Source: Pseudaminobacter soli (ex Li et al. 2025) | GTDB lineage: Bacteria; Pseudomonadota; Alphaproteobacteria; Rhizobiales; Rhizobiaceae | Assembly: GCF_003012705.1 (NCBI RefSeq) | Contig: NZ_PXYL01000010.1 | Span: forward strand, 124,001-188,000 | Reading direction: 5' to 3' | DNA: 64,000 bases | Part shown: one piece after another, positions 39,591-47,787 of the stretch | How the letters are laid out: every line of letters starts with the position of its first letter | How positions within the stretch are numbered: the stretch's first letter is position 1 | Notes under the pieces: model-generated | Seen by the model: the letters and a program-made list of their open reading frames with translations, nothing else | Database searches by the model: none | What the model was told of the DNA's origin: nothing | Position numbers and translations under genes: made by a program

Positions 39591-41039
39591 TCAGTCGGGC
39601 CGGCGCGACGTAAGCGGGGCGGTCTGCGAACTGCCTGATGCGGGCTCGATTTCGCGCGCCCCGCGACCGCTGTGGCCCGAAACCGCACTGCCCGCATCGG
39701 CCGGCAAGCGGATGAAGAAGAATGCTGCCGTTGCAGAAATCGCCGCGACCAGGAAGAAGGCGGAGTGGAAATCGCTCAGCGTGAGCGGGCCGCCATGAAG
39801 TTTCGTGGAGACTTCCAGGATGCCACCGGCCACGGCAACGCCGAGCGCGATGCTGATCTGCTGGAACACGGCGGTGATGGGCGTTGCCTTGCTGGTATCC
39901 GCCTCCGAGACCTCGGCATAGGCCAGCGCGTTGACGCCGGTGAAGAACATCGAGCGGATGAAGCCGCCGATCAGCAGGATGGCGAGCATCGTGGGATAGG
40001 ACGTCTCTGGCGTAAAGAAGCCGTAGATCGCAATCGTTGCGCCCGAAATCACTGAGCCGAGGATCAGCACGCGGCGGAAGCCTGCCACCCTGAACACCCA
40101 GGCGGTGACCAGCTTCATCCCGATGGCGCCCATTGCCGAGACGAAGGTGATCATGCCCGACTGGAAAGGCGTCAGGCCGAAGCCGATCTGCAGCATCAGG
40201 GGCAACAGGAAGGGCACGGCGCCAATGCCGATGCGAAACAGGCTGCCGCCGACCACCGCGGAGCGGAACACCTGGTTCCTGAACAGCCGAAGCGCCAGCA
40301 GCGGGTGCGGCGCCACCTTGGCGTGGCGCAGATAGATGAGGCCCGCCAGCAGGCCGATGACCAGCGTGGCGATGCCGACGCTCGGGGGCAGGGCAGGCAG
40401 GCTGACCACCGACAAGCCGAACACCACGCCGGAGGCCGCAATGCCGCTCAGGATGAAGCCCGGCACGTCGAGCGGCGGAACCCCGATCGAATCGGTCTCG
40501 GGCAGGAAGCGGGTCGCCAGCCACATGCCGATGATGCCGATGGGCACGTTGATCAGAAAAATCCAGTGCCAGGTGAAATAGGTGGTGATGAAGCCGCCGA
40601 CCGGCGGACCCACAAGCGGTCCGACAAGCGCGGGCACTGTCAGCCACGACATTGCGGCGACCAGTTCGTTCTTCGGCGTCGAGCGGACCAGAACCAGCCT
40701 GCCCACTGGCGTCATCATGGCCCCGCCCATGCCCTGCAGGAAGCGGGAGACGACGAAGGCCGGCAGCGAATTGGAAATCGCGCAGGCCACCGAGCCGACG
40801 ACGAAGACGGCGATGGCGGCGCGGAACACGTTCTTGGCGCCGAAACGGTCGGCCATCCAGCCGCTGATCGGAATGAAGACCGCCAGCGAAACCAGATAGG
40901 CCGTCAGCGCCAGCTTCAATGCGATGGGACTCGTGCCGATATCCGTCGCGATCGCCGGCAGCGACGTCGCGATCACCGTCGAATCCATGTTTTCCATGAA
41001 AAGGGCGACCGCGAGAATGAGCGGAATGGTGCGATTCAC
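39591..41039 (-). CDS. MFS multidrug exporter, DHA2 (EmrB/QacA) type
   Basis: About 482 residues from a GTG at 41039 preceded by CGGGA with 7-base spacing; a TTG at 41093 in frame has no ribosome site. Around 14 hydrophobic segments. The signature regions are MDSTVIATSLPAIA near residue 18, the loop GWMADRFGAKNVFR near 60, and GPLVGPPVGGFITTYFTWHW near 138. The antiporter motif C (GPxxGPxxGG) is intact, so proton-driven drug or metabolite export is likely. It is convergent with rlmE. Confidence 0.9.
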   Translation of the reverse strand: MNRTIPLILAVALFMENMDSTVIATSLPAIATDIGTSPIALKLALTAYLVSLAVFIPISGWMADRFGAKNVFRAAIAVFVVGSVACAISNSLPAFVVSRFLQGMGGAMMTPVGRLVLVRSTPKNELVAAMSWLTVPALVGPLVGPPVGGFITTYFTWHWIFLINVPIGIIGMWLATRFLPETDSIGVPPLDVPGFILSGIAASGVVFGLSVVSLPALPPSVGIATLVIGLLAGLIYLRHAKVAPHPLLALRLFRNQVFRSAVVGGSLFRIGIGAVPFLLPLMLQIGFGLTPFQSGMITFVSAMGAIGMKLVTAWVFRVAGFRRVLILGSVISGATIAIYGFFTPETSYPTMLAILLIGGFIRSMFFTGVNALAYAEVSEADTSKATPITAVFQQISIALGVAVAGGILEVSTKLHGGPLTLSDFHSAFFLVAAISATAAFFFIRLPADAGSAVSGHSGRGAREIEPASGSSQTAPLTSRRPD

Positions 41040-41260
41040 GAAACTGTCCCGGAATATATCGCCGGACGGCGCGAACGCGTCGACCCGGTGCAATTAACAA
41101 CACGAGCAGGCCGGATATGTCGTCGGTTTTTGGCCGAAGCAAGAAGATTGCGGTTGGGCCAGGGGCCTGCGGCCGTCACTTCTGTGTGAGAAGAACCGGG
41201 GCTACGCAGTACCAAGCGCCCCTCGACGCCAAAGCTACGATGGACGTGGTGAACAAATCC

Positions 41261-41452
41261 TTAGCGCGCGCCCGACCTTCTTTGCGGAAACATGACGACC
41301 TCGCCTTTAGGGGCCGTATGCTCTGCCGTGAGCACCGCTTCCACCAACAGCTCGACGGCTTCATTGAGCTGTCGGCTGGCGGCGTCGCGGCCCTGCAGAT
41401 GTTGTTGCGCTTTTTCCAGCAATTGCCGCGCGGTGGCAAAGTCCGACCTCAA
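41261..41452 (-). CDS. Small conserved-looking helical protein
   Basis: 63 residues from a TTG start with GGAGG six bases upstream. The sequence is amphipathic and helical (ATARQLLEKAQQHLQG, then SRQLNEAVELLVEAVL) with a short basic tail, no signal peptide, and better codon use than the overlapping longer minus-strand frame at 41176-41439. Function unknown. It lies alone between the MFS exporter and a lipoprotein gene. Confidence 0.55.
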   Translation of the reverse strand: MRSDFATARQLLEKAQQHLQGRDAASRQLNEAVELLVEAVLTAEHTAPKGEVVMFPQRRSGAR

Positions 41453-41581
41453 TGTGAGCCTCCATTCGCCCCCCGTTGCCGAAATTGGCTCAAGGCACTT
41501 GCGAAAGGATCAAGGAAATAGGTCGAATTTTACCAATCGCGGCTGACGTCGGGGCAGTTACTGACTTATTCACCGCCAGCC

Positions 41582-41941
41582 TTACTGGCCAATCCGGACA
41601 ATGCAGTTCTTCGCCATGATTTCCTGGTTGATGGCGAGGATTTCGCCCTTCACCTCGGCGATCTTCGCCTCGCGCTCGCTCGGCGAGTTGATCATCGACT
41701 GCGTCAGGCCGGTGAACGCACTGCTGATCAGGTCGGCGCGGAATCGTTCGCTCTGGGCGTCGATCAGAAGATCGCGGATCTGCATGCGCCGATCACGTTC
41801 GGTAATCAGCATAGGGCAATCGAGGTTCTTGAAGCGCGCGTCGTTCACCGTCTTGGCCTCGATCGCATCCGGCGGCGTTGCGCAGCCGGCGAGGGCCGCG
41901 GCGGCGGCGAGCACAACAAAACTCCAACTCGTCATCTGCAT
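41582..41941 (-). CDS. Small lipoprotein of unknown function
   Basis: 119 residues from ATG 41941 (or 41935). The signal peptide ends in the lipobox ALAGC, with the lipid-modified cysteine near residue 20. The mature part is charged and helical with a possible coiled coil (SEREAKIAEVKGEILAINQE near residues 85-104). It should be anchored to the inner or outer membrane facing the periplasm. No family recognised. Confidence 0.72.
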   Translation of the reverse strand: MQMTSWSFVVLAAAAALAGCATPPDAIEAKTVNDARFKNLDCPMLITERDRRMQIRDLLIDAQSERFRADLISSAFTGLTQSMINSPSEREAKIAEVKGEILAINQEIMAKNCIVRIGQ

Positions 41942-42150
41942 GCCTGCGGCCTTGCCTTGCCCATGTGGCGATAATTTGCGTGTTTGTCGAACCGATATGA
42001 GCAAGACGTCGCCGTGTCTGCCGGCCCGCTTGGTGCCATGACCGCGGACCGCTTACAACCTATTGATTTGACACATATGCGAGCGGAGACCAGCGTTTTT
42101 GCGGGTGCTGGCTTCCGCACGACGCCAGCTTGTCAATGGGAGGTTCGAAT

Positions 42151-42363
42151 ATGCGTTTCCTGACAGGCGCTTTCGCAATTGCCATTGGGCTCGGGCTCGC
42201 CGCTCCGGCAAGCGCGACGATCAACTACAACGCCAGCAAGTCCAACACCGCGAATCTCAAATGTCATGCTGGGCGCTCGCACATGGCCGTCAAAGGATGT
42301 GGCGTTCCGCAACACAGCACCGGGATGGCTACCGGCCGACGCATGTACAAGCCCATCCAGTGA
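42151..42363 (+). CDS. Very small secreted protein
   Basis: 70 residues from ATG 42151 with GGGAGG at 42138-42143. A signal peptide (MRFLTGAFAIAIGLGLAAPA, cleaved after SA near residue 22) leaves a mature peptide of about 48 residues with two cysteines (LKCHAG and KGCGVP), several histidines and lysines. The cysteine pair may form a disulfide. No family recognised. Confidence 0.65.
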   Translation: MRFLTGAFAIAIGLGLAAPASATINYNASKSNTANLKCHAGRSHMAVKGCGVPQHSTGMATGRRMYKPIQ

Positions 42364-42561
42364 TTCGACCGATTCGCTCGAACCAGATTCGGCCGCCCCT
42401 TTCGACCGACTGAAACCGAACGTCGTTTTGCCTAGTCTTTGTGTGGAAGGAACAATGCGCTCATTGTGCTTGCCGGCGACTAGCCTGATGGCGCGCCGAG
42501 GCGAAGAGCGAAAATTCAGAAGATTGTTATCTGAGGTTGTCGACGAAGCTAGCTGGATAAG

Positions 42562-42636
42562 TGGCTCCCCGGGCCGGATTCGAACCAGCGACCAACCGGT
42601 TAACAGCCGGTTGCTCTACCACTGAGCTACCGGGGA
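42562..42636 (-). tRNA. tRNA-Asn (GUU anticodon)
   Basis: Full minus-strand cloverleaf: acceptor TCCCCGG/CCGGGGA, D-arm GCTCAGTGGTAGAGC, anticodon loop CTGTTAA with GTT, T-arm GGTTCGAATCC, discriminator G and encoded CCA at 42562-42564. Confidence 0.96.
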
Positions 42637-42823
42637 ACAGCGGCTCGTCAGAACGAGGCTGCGTATAGCAAACCCTTTTCGGCTTTGCAAAGAGCGAATG
42701 TGATTTTTTTGCTGAATAATTTGCGGCTACCTCGAAAAGGCGATGGGACCCCTTCATATGTAAGGCTCTTGGCGGTTGTGCAGGCGGGCCGTTTTTCCAC
42801 AGGGGAGGGGTAGGGCGCGTCAT

Positions 42824-43126
42824 ATGGCCGAAAAGGAAACGCCTGCCGAAGCAACCCAACGCCGCACGATCTCGATTCTAGGTCGCGAGATTCGTTTGCC
42901 GGAATCACGAAACAAGCGCATCGCGCTGGGCGTCGGGCTGACAATTCTCGGCCTGCTCGGTTTTCTGCCGATTCTTGGCTTCTGGATGATTCCAGTCGGG
43001 CTGCTGCTGCTTTCCTACGAGTTCGCATCGATTCGTCGCTATCGTCGCCGCGGAATCGTACGTTGGAAGCGGTGGCGCAAAGGACGTGACGAGGAGGAGC
43101 GAAGCGGCGATTCGCAGTCAAAATGA
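42824..43126 (+). CDS. Small inner-membrane protein
   Basis: 100 residues from ATG 42824, which gives the cleanest N-terminus; a purine-rich AGGGGAGGGG lies slightly far upstream. There are two closely spaced hydrophobic segments (IALGVGLTILGLLGFLPI near 34-51, WMIPVGLLLLSYEF near 55-68) and a strongly basic C-terminus (RRYRRRGIVRWKRWRKGR) that should face the cytoplasm. It resembles the small PGPGW-type membrane proteins in outline, but I could not confirm the family. Confidence 0.65.
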   Translation: MAEKETPAEATQRRTISILGREIRLPESRNKRIALGVGLTILGLLGFLPILGFWMIPVGLLLLSYEFASIRRYRRRGIVRWKRWRKGRDEEERSGDSQSK

Positions 43127-43262
43127 TTCCGGGCCGAATCGGATTGCTGCAGAATCGCCTCGCAACATCTGGATTCCATTAGGGAATTGTAATGGGCACG
43201 TTCAGTTTGCGTTCATCCTAAGCCGCCTAGGTTCCTTGTGTTGAATAGATAAGGAGCCTCCC

Positions 43263-43580
43263 ATGAAGCGCATTGCCCTTGCCCTTGTAGCCATGTCAGT
43301 CCTCGCAGCCCCGATTGCCGCGCAGGCGCAGCCCGGCTACGGCAACCAGGTCGAGTACCGCCACGGCCACAAGAATCAGCATCACAAGCCGGCCCCCAAG
43401 CCACACTGGGCCAAGGGTAAGCGCTTGCCCGACTGGAAGCGCCAGCATGTCGTTCGCGACTATCACCGCTACGGCCTCCAGCGTCCCGCTCGCGGGCAGG
43501 AATGGGTTCGGGTCGATAACAGCTATATTCTCGTGAATATGGCGTCAGGGATCATTGCCGGCATTTTCGCTGGCCGCTGA
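43263..43580 (+). CDS. RcnB-family small secreted protein
   Basis: 105 residues with a signal peptide (MKRIALALVAMSVLAAPIAA, cleaved after AQA near residue 22). The His/Lys-rich linker is followed by the RcnB core (LPDWKRQHVVRDYHRYGLQ, then GQEWVRVDNSYILVNMASG) that ends the protein. In E. coli RcnB helps nickel/cobalt homeostasis in the periplasm; in rhizobia the family is expanded and functions are mostly untested. The ribosome site AAGGAG lies at 43251-43256. Confidence 0.85.
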   Translation: MKRIALALVAMSVLAAPIAAQAQPGYGNQVEYRHGHKNQHHKPAPKPHWAKGKRLPDWKRQHVVRDYHRYGLQRPARGQEWVRVDNSYILVNMASGIIAGIFAGR

Positions 43581-43603
43581 TCCGGCGGTCGAGAGTGCTG
43601 AAG

Positions 43604-43630
43604 AGGGCGGCTGAAGAGCCGCCCCGTCCA
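43604..43630 (+). terminator. Hairpin after the RcnB gene
   Basis: GGGCGGCT (43605-43612), loop GAAG, AGCCGCCC (43617-43624); a strong stem but only a short T-containing tail, so it is a likely but imperfect terminator. Confidence 0.5.
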
Positions 43631-43751
43631 TTTACTATAAGGGCAAAACGTTCGCCCAAAGATCGATCCTCGGTGGGGTGCCGCTACGTAATTGGCGTGA
43701 CAATCATCACAAATGGTGCGGGGAAAGTTACACGAACGACGTCTTGACAGC

Positions 43752-43780
43752 TTGACGCAAAAAATCTGGCAACCTATTGA
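43752..43780 (+). promoter_or_regulatory. Candidate promoter of tRNA-Cys
   Basis: TTGACG at 43752-43757 and TATTGA at 43775-43780, 17 bases apart, ending 27 bases before the tRNA. A second TTGACA at 43744-43749 is too far from this -10 element. Confidence 0.45.
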
Positions 43781-43807
43781 ACCCCCGTAGAACGCCGGCA
43801 GCGGCGA

Positions 43808-43881
43808 GGCCTCGTGGCGGAGTGGTTACGCAGAGGACTGCAAATCCTTGCACCCCGGTTCGATTCCGGGCGAGGCCTCCA
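43808..43881 (+). tRNA. tRNA-Cys (GCA anticodon)
   Basis: Full cloverleaf: acceptor GGCCTCG/CGAGGCC, anticodon loop CTGCAAA with GCA, T-arm GGTTCGATTCC, discriminator T and encoded CCA. It is followed 87 bases later by pcm. Confidence 0.96.
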
Positions 43882-43968
43882 ATCTGCCGCATCTGGTCCT
43901 AAAATGGACCGACTGTTCTACCCGGTAAGAAATGCGCAGTGCTGGCGCCGAGACGGGTTGTTTTGGGT

Positions 43969-44643
43969 ATGAATACTGACTTTTCCGAACAGCGCGTGAA
44001 AATGGTTGATGGCCAGGTCCGTACCACCGACGTGACGGATCCGGGCGTGCTCGAAGCCATGCTTACGGTGCCGCGCGAAGCATTCGTTCCCGTCAAGCGT
44101 CAGGCGCTCGCCTATATCGACGAGCACATCGAAATTGCGCCGGCTGAGGCCGGCAAGCCTGCGCGCTACCTCATGCAGGCGTCGCCCTTTGCCAAGCTCG
44201 TGCAGCTTGCCGATGTGCGCCCGACCGATTTCGTGCTCGATATCGGTTGCGGCACCGGCTATTCGGCTGCGGTCCTGTCCAGGCTGGCAAGCTCAGTCGT
44301 TGCGCTGGAAAGCGATGCAGGGCTCGCCGACGCTGCCACCTCGACCCTTTCGAGCCTCGGCTATGACAATGTCGCAGTGGTGCAGGGGCCTTTGCAGGCC
44401 GGCTACGCGGCCGAAGCTCCCTATGATGTGATTTTCCTCGACGGATCGGTTGAAGAACTGCCTAAGTCGTTGTTTGATCAGCTCAAGGAAGGCGGCCGAC
44501 TCGTCGCCGTCGAGGGGCAGGGCAATGCAGGCGTTGCACGTCTCTTTTTAAAGACTACTGGTGTTGTCACCGGCCGCAGGGCATTTAATGCGGCAATTAG
44601 GCCACTGCCGGGATTTGAACGCGCTGGCGCTTTCGAATTCTAA
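43969..44643 (+). CDS. Protein-L-isoaspartate O-methyltransferase family
   Basis: 224 residues from ATG 43969; the frame opens 10 codons earlier without support. The AdoMet motif FVLDIGCGTGYSAAVLSRL lies near residues 85-103, and the family N-terminus (MVDGQVRTTDVTDPGVLEAM) is characteristic of the alphaproteobacterial Pcm branch that precedes tolC. It repairs isoaspartyl residues in damaged proteins in classical members; this branch lacks direct proof. tolC follows 175 bases downstream. Confidence 0.88.
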   Translation: MNTDFSEQRVKMVDGQVRTTDVTDPGVLEAMLTVPREAFVPVKRQALAYIDEHIEIAPAEAGKPARYLMQASPFAKLVQLADVRPTDFVLDIGCGTGYSAAVLSRLASSVVALESDAGLADAATSTLSSLGYDNVAVVQGPLQAGYAAEAPYDVIFLDGSVEELPKSLFDQLKEGGRLVAVEGQGNAGVARLFLKTTGVVTGRRAFNAAIRPLPGFERAGAFEF

Positions 44644-44818
44644 GCAGGAAAGTCTTGCGGCTGTCCTGCTGCCGTGGTGGCCTTATGGTGAACCATTGCT
44701 GAATACTCGTGCCTGAGTCGGGTTTGGGGGTCAGCAGGGGGCATTCAAGGATCGATCGAGGTGGGCGTTTGTCTGCTCGGCCGTTTTTGCTCCCACTGAA
44801 ACGGATGAGGGACAAGTC

Positions 44819-46201
44819 GTGTTGTTTTTGCGCAAAGGCATTCTAGCTGCCGTCTTTTTCTCTGCCACCGCGCTCTCCACGGTGCCGAGCTTCGCTGAGA
44901 CCATCACCGGAGCCATGGCGAAGGCCTATCAGTACAATTCGTCATTGAATTCAGGCCGGGCCGGCGTGCGGGTGACCGACGAGGGCGTGGCGATCGCCAA
45001 GTCCGGCTATCGCCCAACCATTCTCGGCGTCGGCAATATCAACTATACCTCGACGCTAAACGCACGGCAGACCAGCGCTAGCTTCGGCGTGCAGATCAAC
45101 CAGACGCTGTTCGACGGTTTCCAGACCAAGAACAACGTCGCGGGCGCCAGGTCGCAGGTCTACGCAGCCGACGAAAATCTGCGCAACACCGAGATGAACA
45201 CCCTGTTCAACGCAGTCAGCGCCTATATGGACGTGATCCGCGACAGGCAGATCGCCATTCTGACCGAGCGCAATCTCGAGTTCCTCGATGAGCAGGTGCG
45301 TGCTTCCCAATCGCGACTGGATGTCGGCGAAGGCACCCGCACCGATGTCGCTCAGGCGGAATCCGCTCGTTCGACGGCCATCTCCCAGCTGGCGGCCGCA
45401 CGTTCCCAGGCTGAGATCAGTGAGGCCACCTATTTCCAGGTCGTCGGCGAGAAGGCTGGCAAGCTGAGCCCGGCGGCACCGATCTCGAAGATGCTGCCGA
45501 AGAGCCTGGAACAGTCCTATGGGCTGGCCGCCAACCAGCATCCGGCAATCCTTTCGACGCAGCATTTGGTCGATGCAGCCGGATTCGCGGTGAAGTCGTC
45601 GGAAGGCGCAAAGCTGCCCCAGTTGACGGGATCGGCATCCGCGTCACGCAATTTCTTCGAAAGTAGCGGTATTCAGGCCGATGGGTTGCCGGGTGTCAGC
45701 CGAAACACGTACAACAACGCGAGCGTCGGCGCCACGCTGACCATCCCGATCTATCAGGCTGGTCGTGACGATGCAGTCATACGCCAGAACAAGGAATCGC
45801 TCGGGCAGGCTCGCATCGAGGTCGACGTCATTCGCGATCAGGTGCATCAGGCCGTAGCCGCCGCATGGGCATCCTACGCTTCCGCAAAGCAGGGCGTTGT
45901 TTCCAACCGCACGGCCGTCTCCGCCGCTCAGCTCGCGTTGAACGGCGTCGTCGAAGAACGCAATGTCGGCCAGCGCACCACGCTCGACGTGCTCATCCAG
46001 CAGAGCAATGTCATCAGTGCCCAGATCAGCCTCGCCACTTCCGAGGCGCAGCTCGTGGTTGCCAGCTATGGCATCTTGCAGGCGACGGGCCAGCTCTATG
46101 CGGGCCGGCTGGGCCTGAATGTCGCCGAGTACAAGCCGGAAGAGCACTACAACGCCGTCAAGGACAAGTGGTTCGGCTTGCGTACGCCGGATGGCCGCTG
46201 A
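44819..46201 (+). CDS. tolC: TolC-family outer-membrane efflux protein
   Basis: 460 residues from a GTG with GAGGGA six bases upstream. A signal peptide (cleaved after PSFA, near residue 26) precedes two OEP repeats of alternating beta and long helical parts (VSAYMDVIRDRQIAILTERN near 124 and VHQAVAAAWASYASAKQGVV near 341). The C-terminal stretch after NVAEYKPEEHYNAVKDKWFG is short. It should trimerise as the outer duct of type I secretion or RND/MFS efflux systems. A terminator follows, so it probably forms a single-gene unit. Confidence 0.93.
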   Translation: MLFLRKGILAAVFFSATALSTVPSFAETITGAMAKAYQYNSSLNSGRAGVRVTDEGVAIAKSGYRPTILGVGNINYTSTLNARQTSASFGVQINQTLFDGFQTKNNVAGARSQVYAADENLRNTEMNTLFNAVSAYMDVIRDRQIAILTERNLEFLDEQVRASQSRLDVGEGTRTDVAQAESARSTAISQLAAARSQAEISEATYFQVVGEKAGKLSPAAPISKMLPKSLEQSYGLAANQHPAILSTQHLVDAAGFAVKSSEGAKLPQLTGSASASRNFFESSGIQADGLPGVSRNTYNNASVGATLTIPIYQAGRDDAVIRQNKESLGQARIEVDVIRDQVHQAVAAAWASYASAKQGVVSNRTAVSAAQLALNGVVEERNVGQRTTLDVLIQQSNVISAQISLATSEAQLVVASYGILQATGQLYAGRLGLNVAEYKPEEHYNAVKDKWFGLRTPDGR

Positions 46202-46233
46202 CATTGCTTAGTCGGCCAATGCCGAATCGGATC

Positions 46234-46265
46234 AAGGAGGCGCCGGCAACGGCGCCTCCTTTTTC
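46234..46265 (+). terminator. Intrinsic terminator after tolC
   Basis: GGAGGCGCCG (46236-46245), loop GCAA, CGGCGCCTCC (46250-46259) followed by TTTTT: a textbook rho-independent terminator. Confidence 0.93.
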
Positions 46266-46423
46266 ATTCACGAAATGGTTTCTAATCTGTTGAAATCGCA
46301 AGCGCCCCGACTTTGGGGATTCTCGGCGTCCAATCTGCGCGTTACGCTAAAGCATTGATTCGAACCCCTTCGGGCGATGCCGAAGCGGTCGCTGATTTGG
46401 GGCACAGGGCGGCGGACGTGACT

Positions 46424-47146
46424 ATGGCACAGGCAAACAGCGTGCAGCGCGAACCTTCGATGGAAGAGATCCTGGCTTCCATCCGCAGGATCATCGAAGA
46501 CAGCGATGGCATCCGCAAAGGCCCTGAAGACATGACGGGCCGGGTCGATGTCCGCGACGAGCCATTGGACAATGCCGTCATCGAGGTAGACGCCTTCCGG
46601 GCTGAGCTGCGGGCCGCGCGTGCGCCGGAAGTCGAACCCAGCCCGACGCTTGCCGACGTGCAGGCCAGAATCGCCGCCGAGGAGGCAATTGCACCTCAAA
46701 GCCTTTCGGCGGCTTTCGAGCCGGAGATGCCTATCGTGCAGGACGAGCCTGTCGAGGCGCCGGCGCCCGTCGTGGCGGAGTGGAATGTCGCCGCCGAACC
46801 TTTGTCGGAACCGGAAGCGAGCTTCGATACTGAGTTCGAAGCTGCGTTCCAGGAGCTTCCGGTTGAGCAGACGGTGGAAGAAAAGGCCTCACTGCCCGAA
46901 TCCATTGCGGTAGCGCCGCGTGAAATCGGAAAGTCGACCATCATTTCCGAGCACACTGGCCGCCAGGTTGCCGCCGCTTTCGGTGAACTGTCCGAGGCAT
47001 TTGCCGCCCGCAGCCGTAAGACCTTCGACGAAATGGCTGAGCAGATGCTGCGGCCGATGCTGCAGGACTGGCTGGACAACAATTTGCCGACGCTGGTCGA
47101 ACGGCTGGTCCGCGAAGAGATCGAGCGGGTCGCACGCAGCGGCTGA
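46424..47146 (+). CDS. popZ: PopZ-like polar organising protein (DUF2497)
   Basis: 240 residues from ATG 46424; the frame opens upstream, but only this start fits the family N-terminus (REPSMEEILASIRRIIED near residues 8-25, the partner-binding helix). The middle is acidic, Pro/Glu-rich and disordered. The C-terminal helices (KTFDEMAEQMLRPMLQDWLD, then LPTLVERLVREEIERV) are the oligomerisation module that builds the polar condensate and tethers ParB/origin complexes. Its position between tolC and valS is the usual rhizobial order. Confidence 0.9.
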   Translation: MAQANSVQREPSMEEILASIRRIIEDSDGIRKGPEDMTGRVDVRDEPLDNAVIEVDAFRAELRAARAPEVEPSPTLADVQARIAAEEAIAPQSLSAAFEPEMPIVQDEPVEAPAPVVAEWNVAAEPLSEPEASFDTEFEAAFQELPVEQTVEEKASLPESIAVAPREIGKSTIISEHTGRQVAAAFGELSEAFAARSRKTFDEMAEQMLRPMLQDWLDNNLPTLVERLVREEIERVARSG

Positions 47147-47182
47147 ATAGCCATCCAGGCAACGCATGTTAGATACGCATAG

Positions 47183-47206
47183 AACCCGGCCTCGCGCCGG
47201 GTTTTT
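47183..47206 (+). terminator. Intrinsic terminator after popZ
   Basis: AACCCGGC (47183-47190) pairs with GCCGGGTT (47196-47203) and is followed by TTT; a short but strong GC stem 37 bases past the popZ stop. Confidence 0.85.
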
Positions 47207-47600
47207 CGTGCGTCGCGGACACAGCCGCACGCGATCGGAAGCGCGGTATGTGAATGAATTTGCCACATCGCCGGTTCTAACCCGTTGAGAATATTGGCTT
47301 TGAAAGAAAATCGCTGCTCTTTCATCCCCCATCTTTTCGCCTCGCAGATAATTGGCGCCATCGGCCTCACCGGGAACACGGGTCATGAACCGGATGAGCG
47401 TGGAGGGCGACGATGTCCGGGCTGGTGGTGCTACGGTCGCACTGCTGGGTGATGAACCCCCAAGTCCGGGCCCAGGGTGTGGCTGGCCGCGCGAATGCGG
47501 AGGCGAACAAACCCAGGCAAGAGCATCGAACGGGCGGTCGAAGGGCCGCAGATATTACTTAGATGAGCGTGTCTGGCGACCGCCCGTCTTCCCAGTTCCC

Positions 47601-47622
47601 TCATCCTGAGCCTGTCGAAGGA
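47601..47622. repeat. Dispersed REP-like unit (TCATCCTGAGCCTGTCGAAG)
   Basis: A 22-base sequence that I recognise as the reverse complement of the very common CTTCGACAGGCTCAGGATGA intergenic motif of alphaproteobacteria and others; it forms an imperfect palindrome. Recognition is from memory, not from a search. Confidence 0.6.
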
Positions 47623-47787
47623 AAGGGAGCGCTCTTTGAAATGGCCAGACGGGAAACCGGGCGTGGCGATGATGACGTGCGCGACTTTGCACCCCCAGGC
47701 AACCAACAGCGGCCGCTGCTGTTGACTCGACAAAAGCGTTCCGATTTACACCGGGTGACCAATTCCGCACGAACGGATCGATTTCCC

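Larger units (their letters stand above)
47147..47787. other. 641-base spacer with terminator and dispersed repeat
   Basis: Holds the popZ terminator and, further on, a short dispersed-type repeat. An open frame (47352-47609, plus) and the in-frame upward extension of valS have poor coding quality, and I do not accept them as genes. The valS promoter should be in the last ~150 bases. Confidence 0.6.

Noticed and set aside
41117-41521. 134-residue plus-strand frame opposite the small TTG-started gene
   Set aside because: Poor codon use and no ribosome site; the minus-strand 63-residue frame is better supported.
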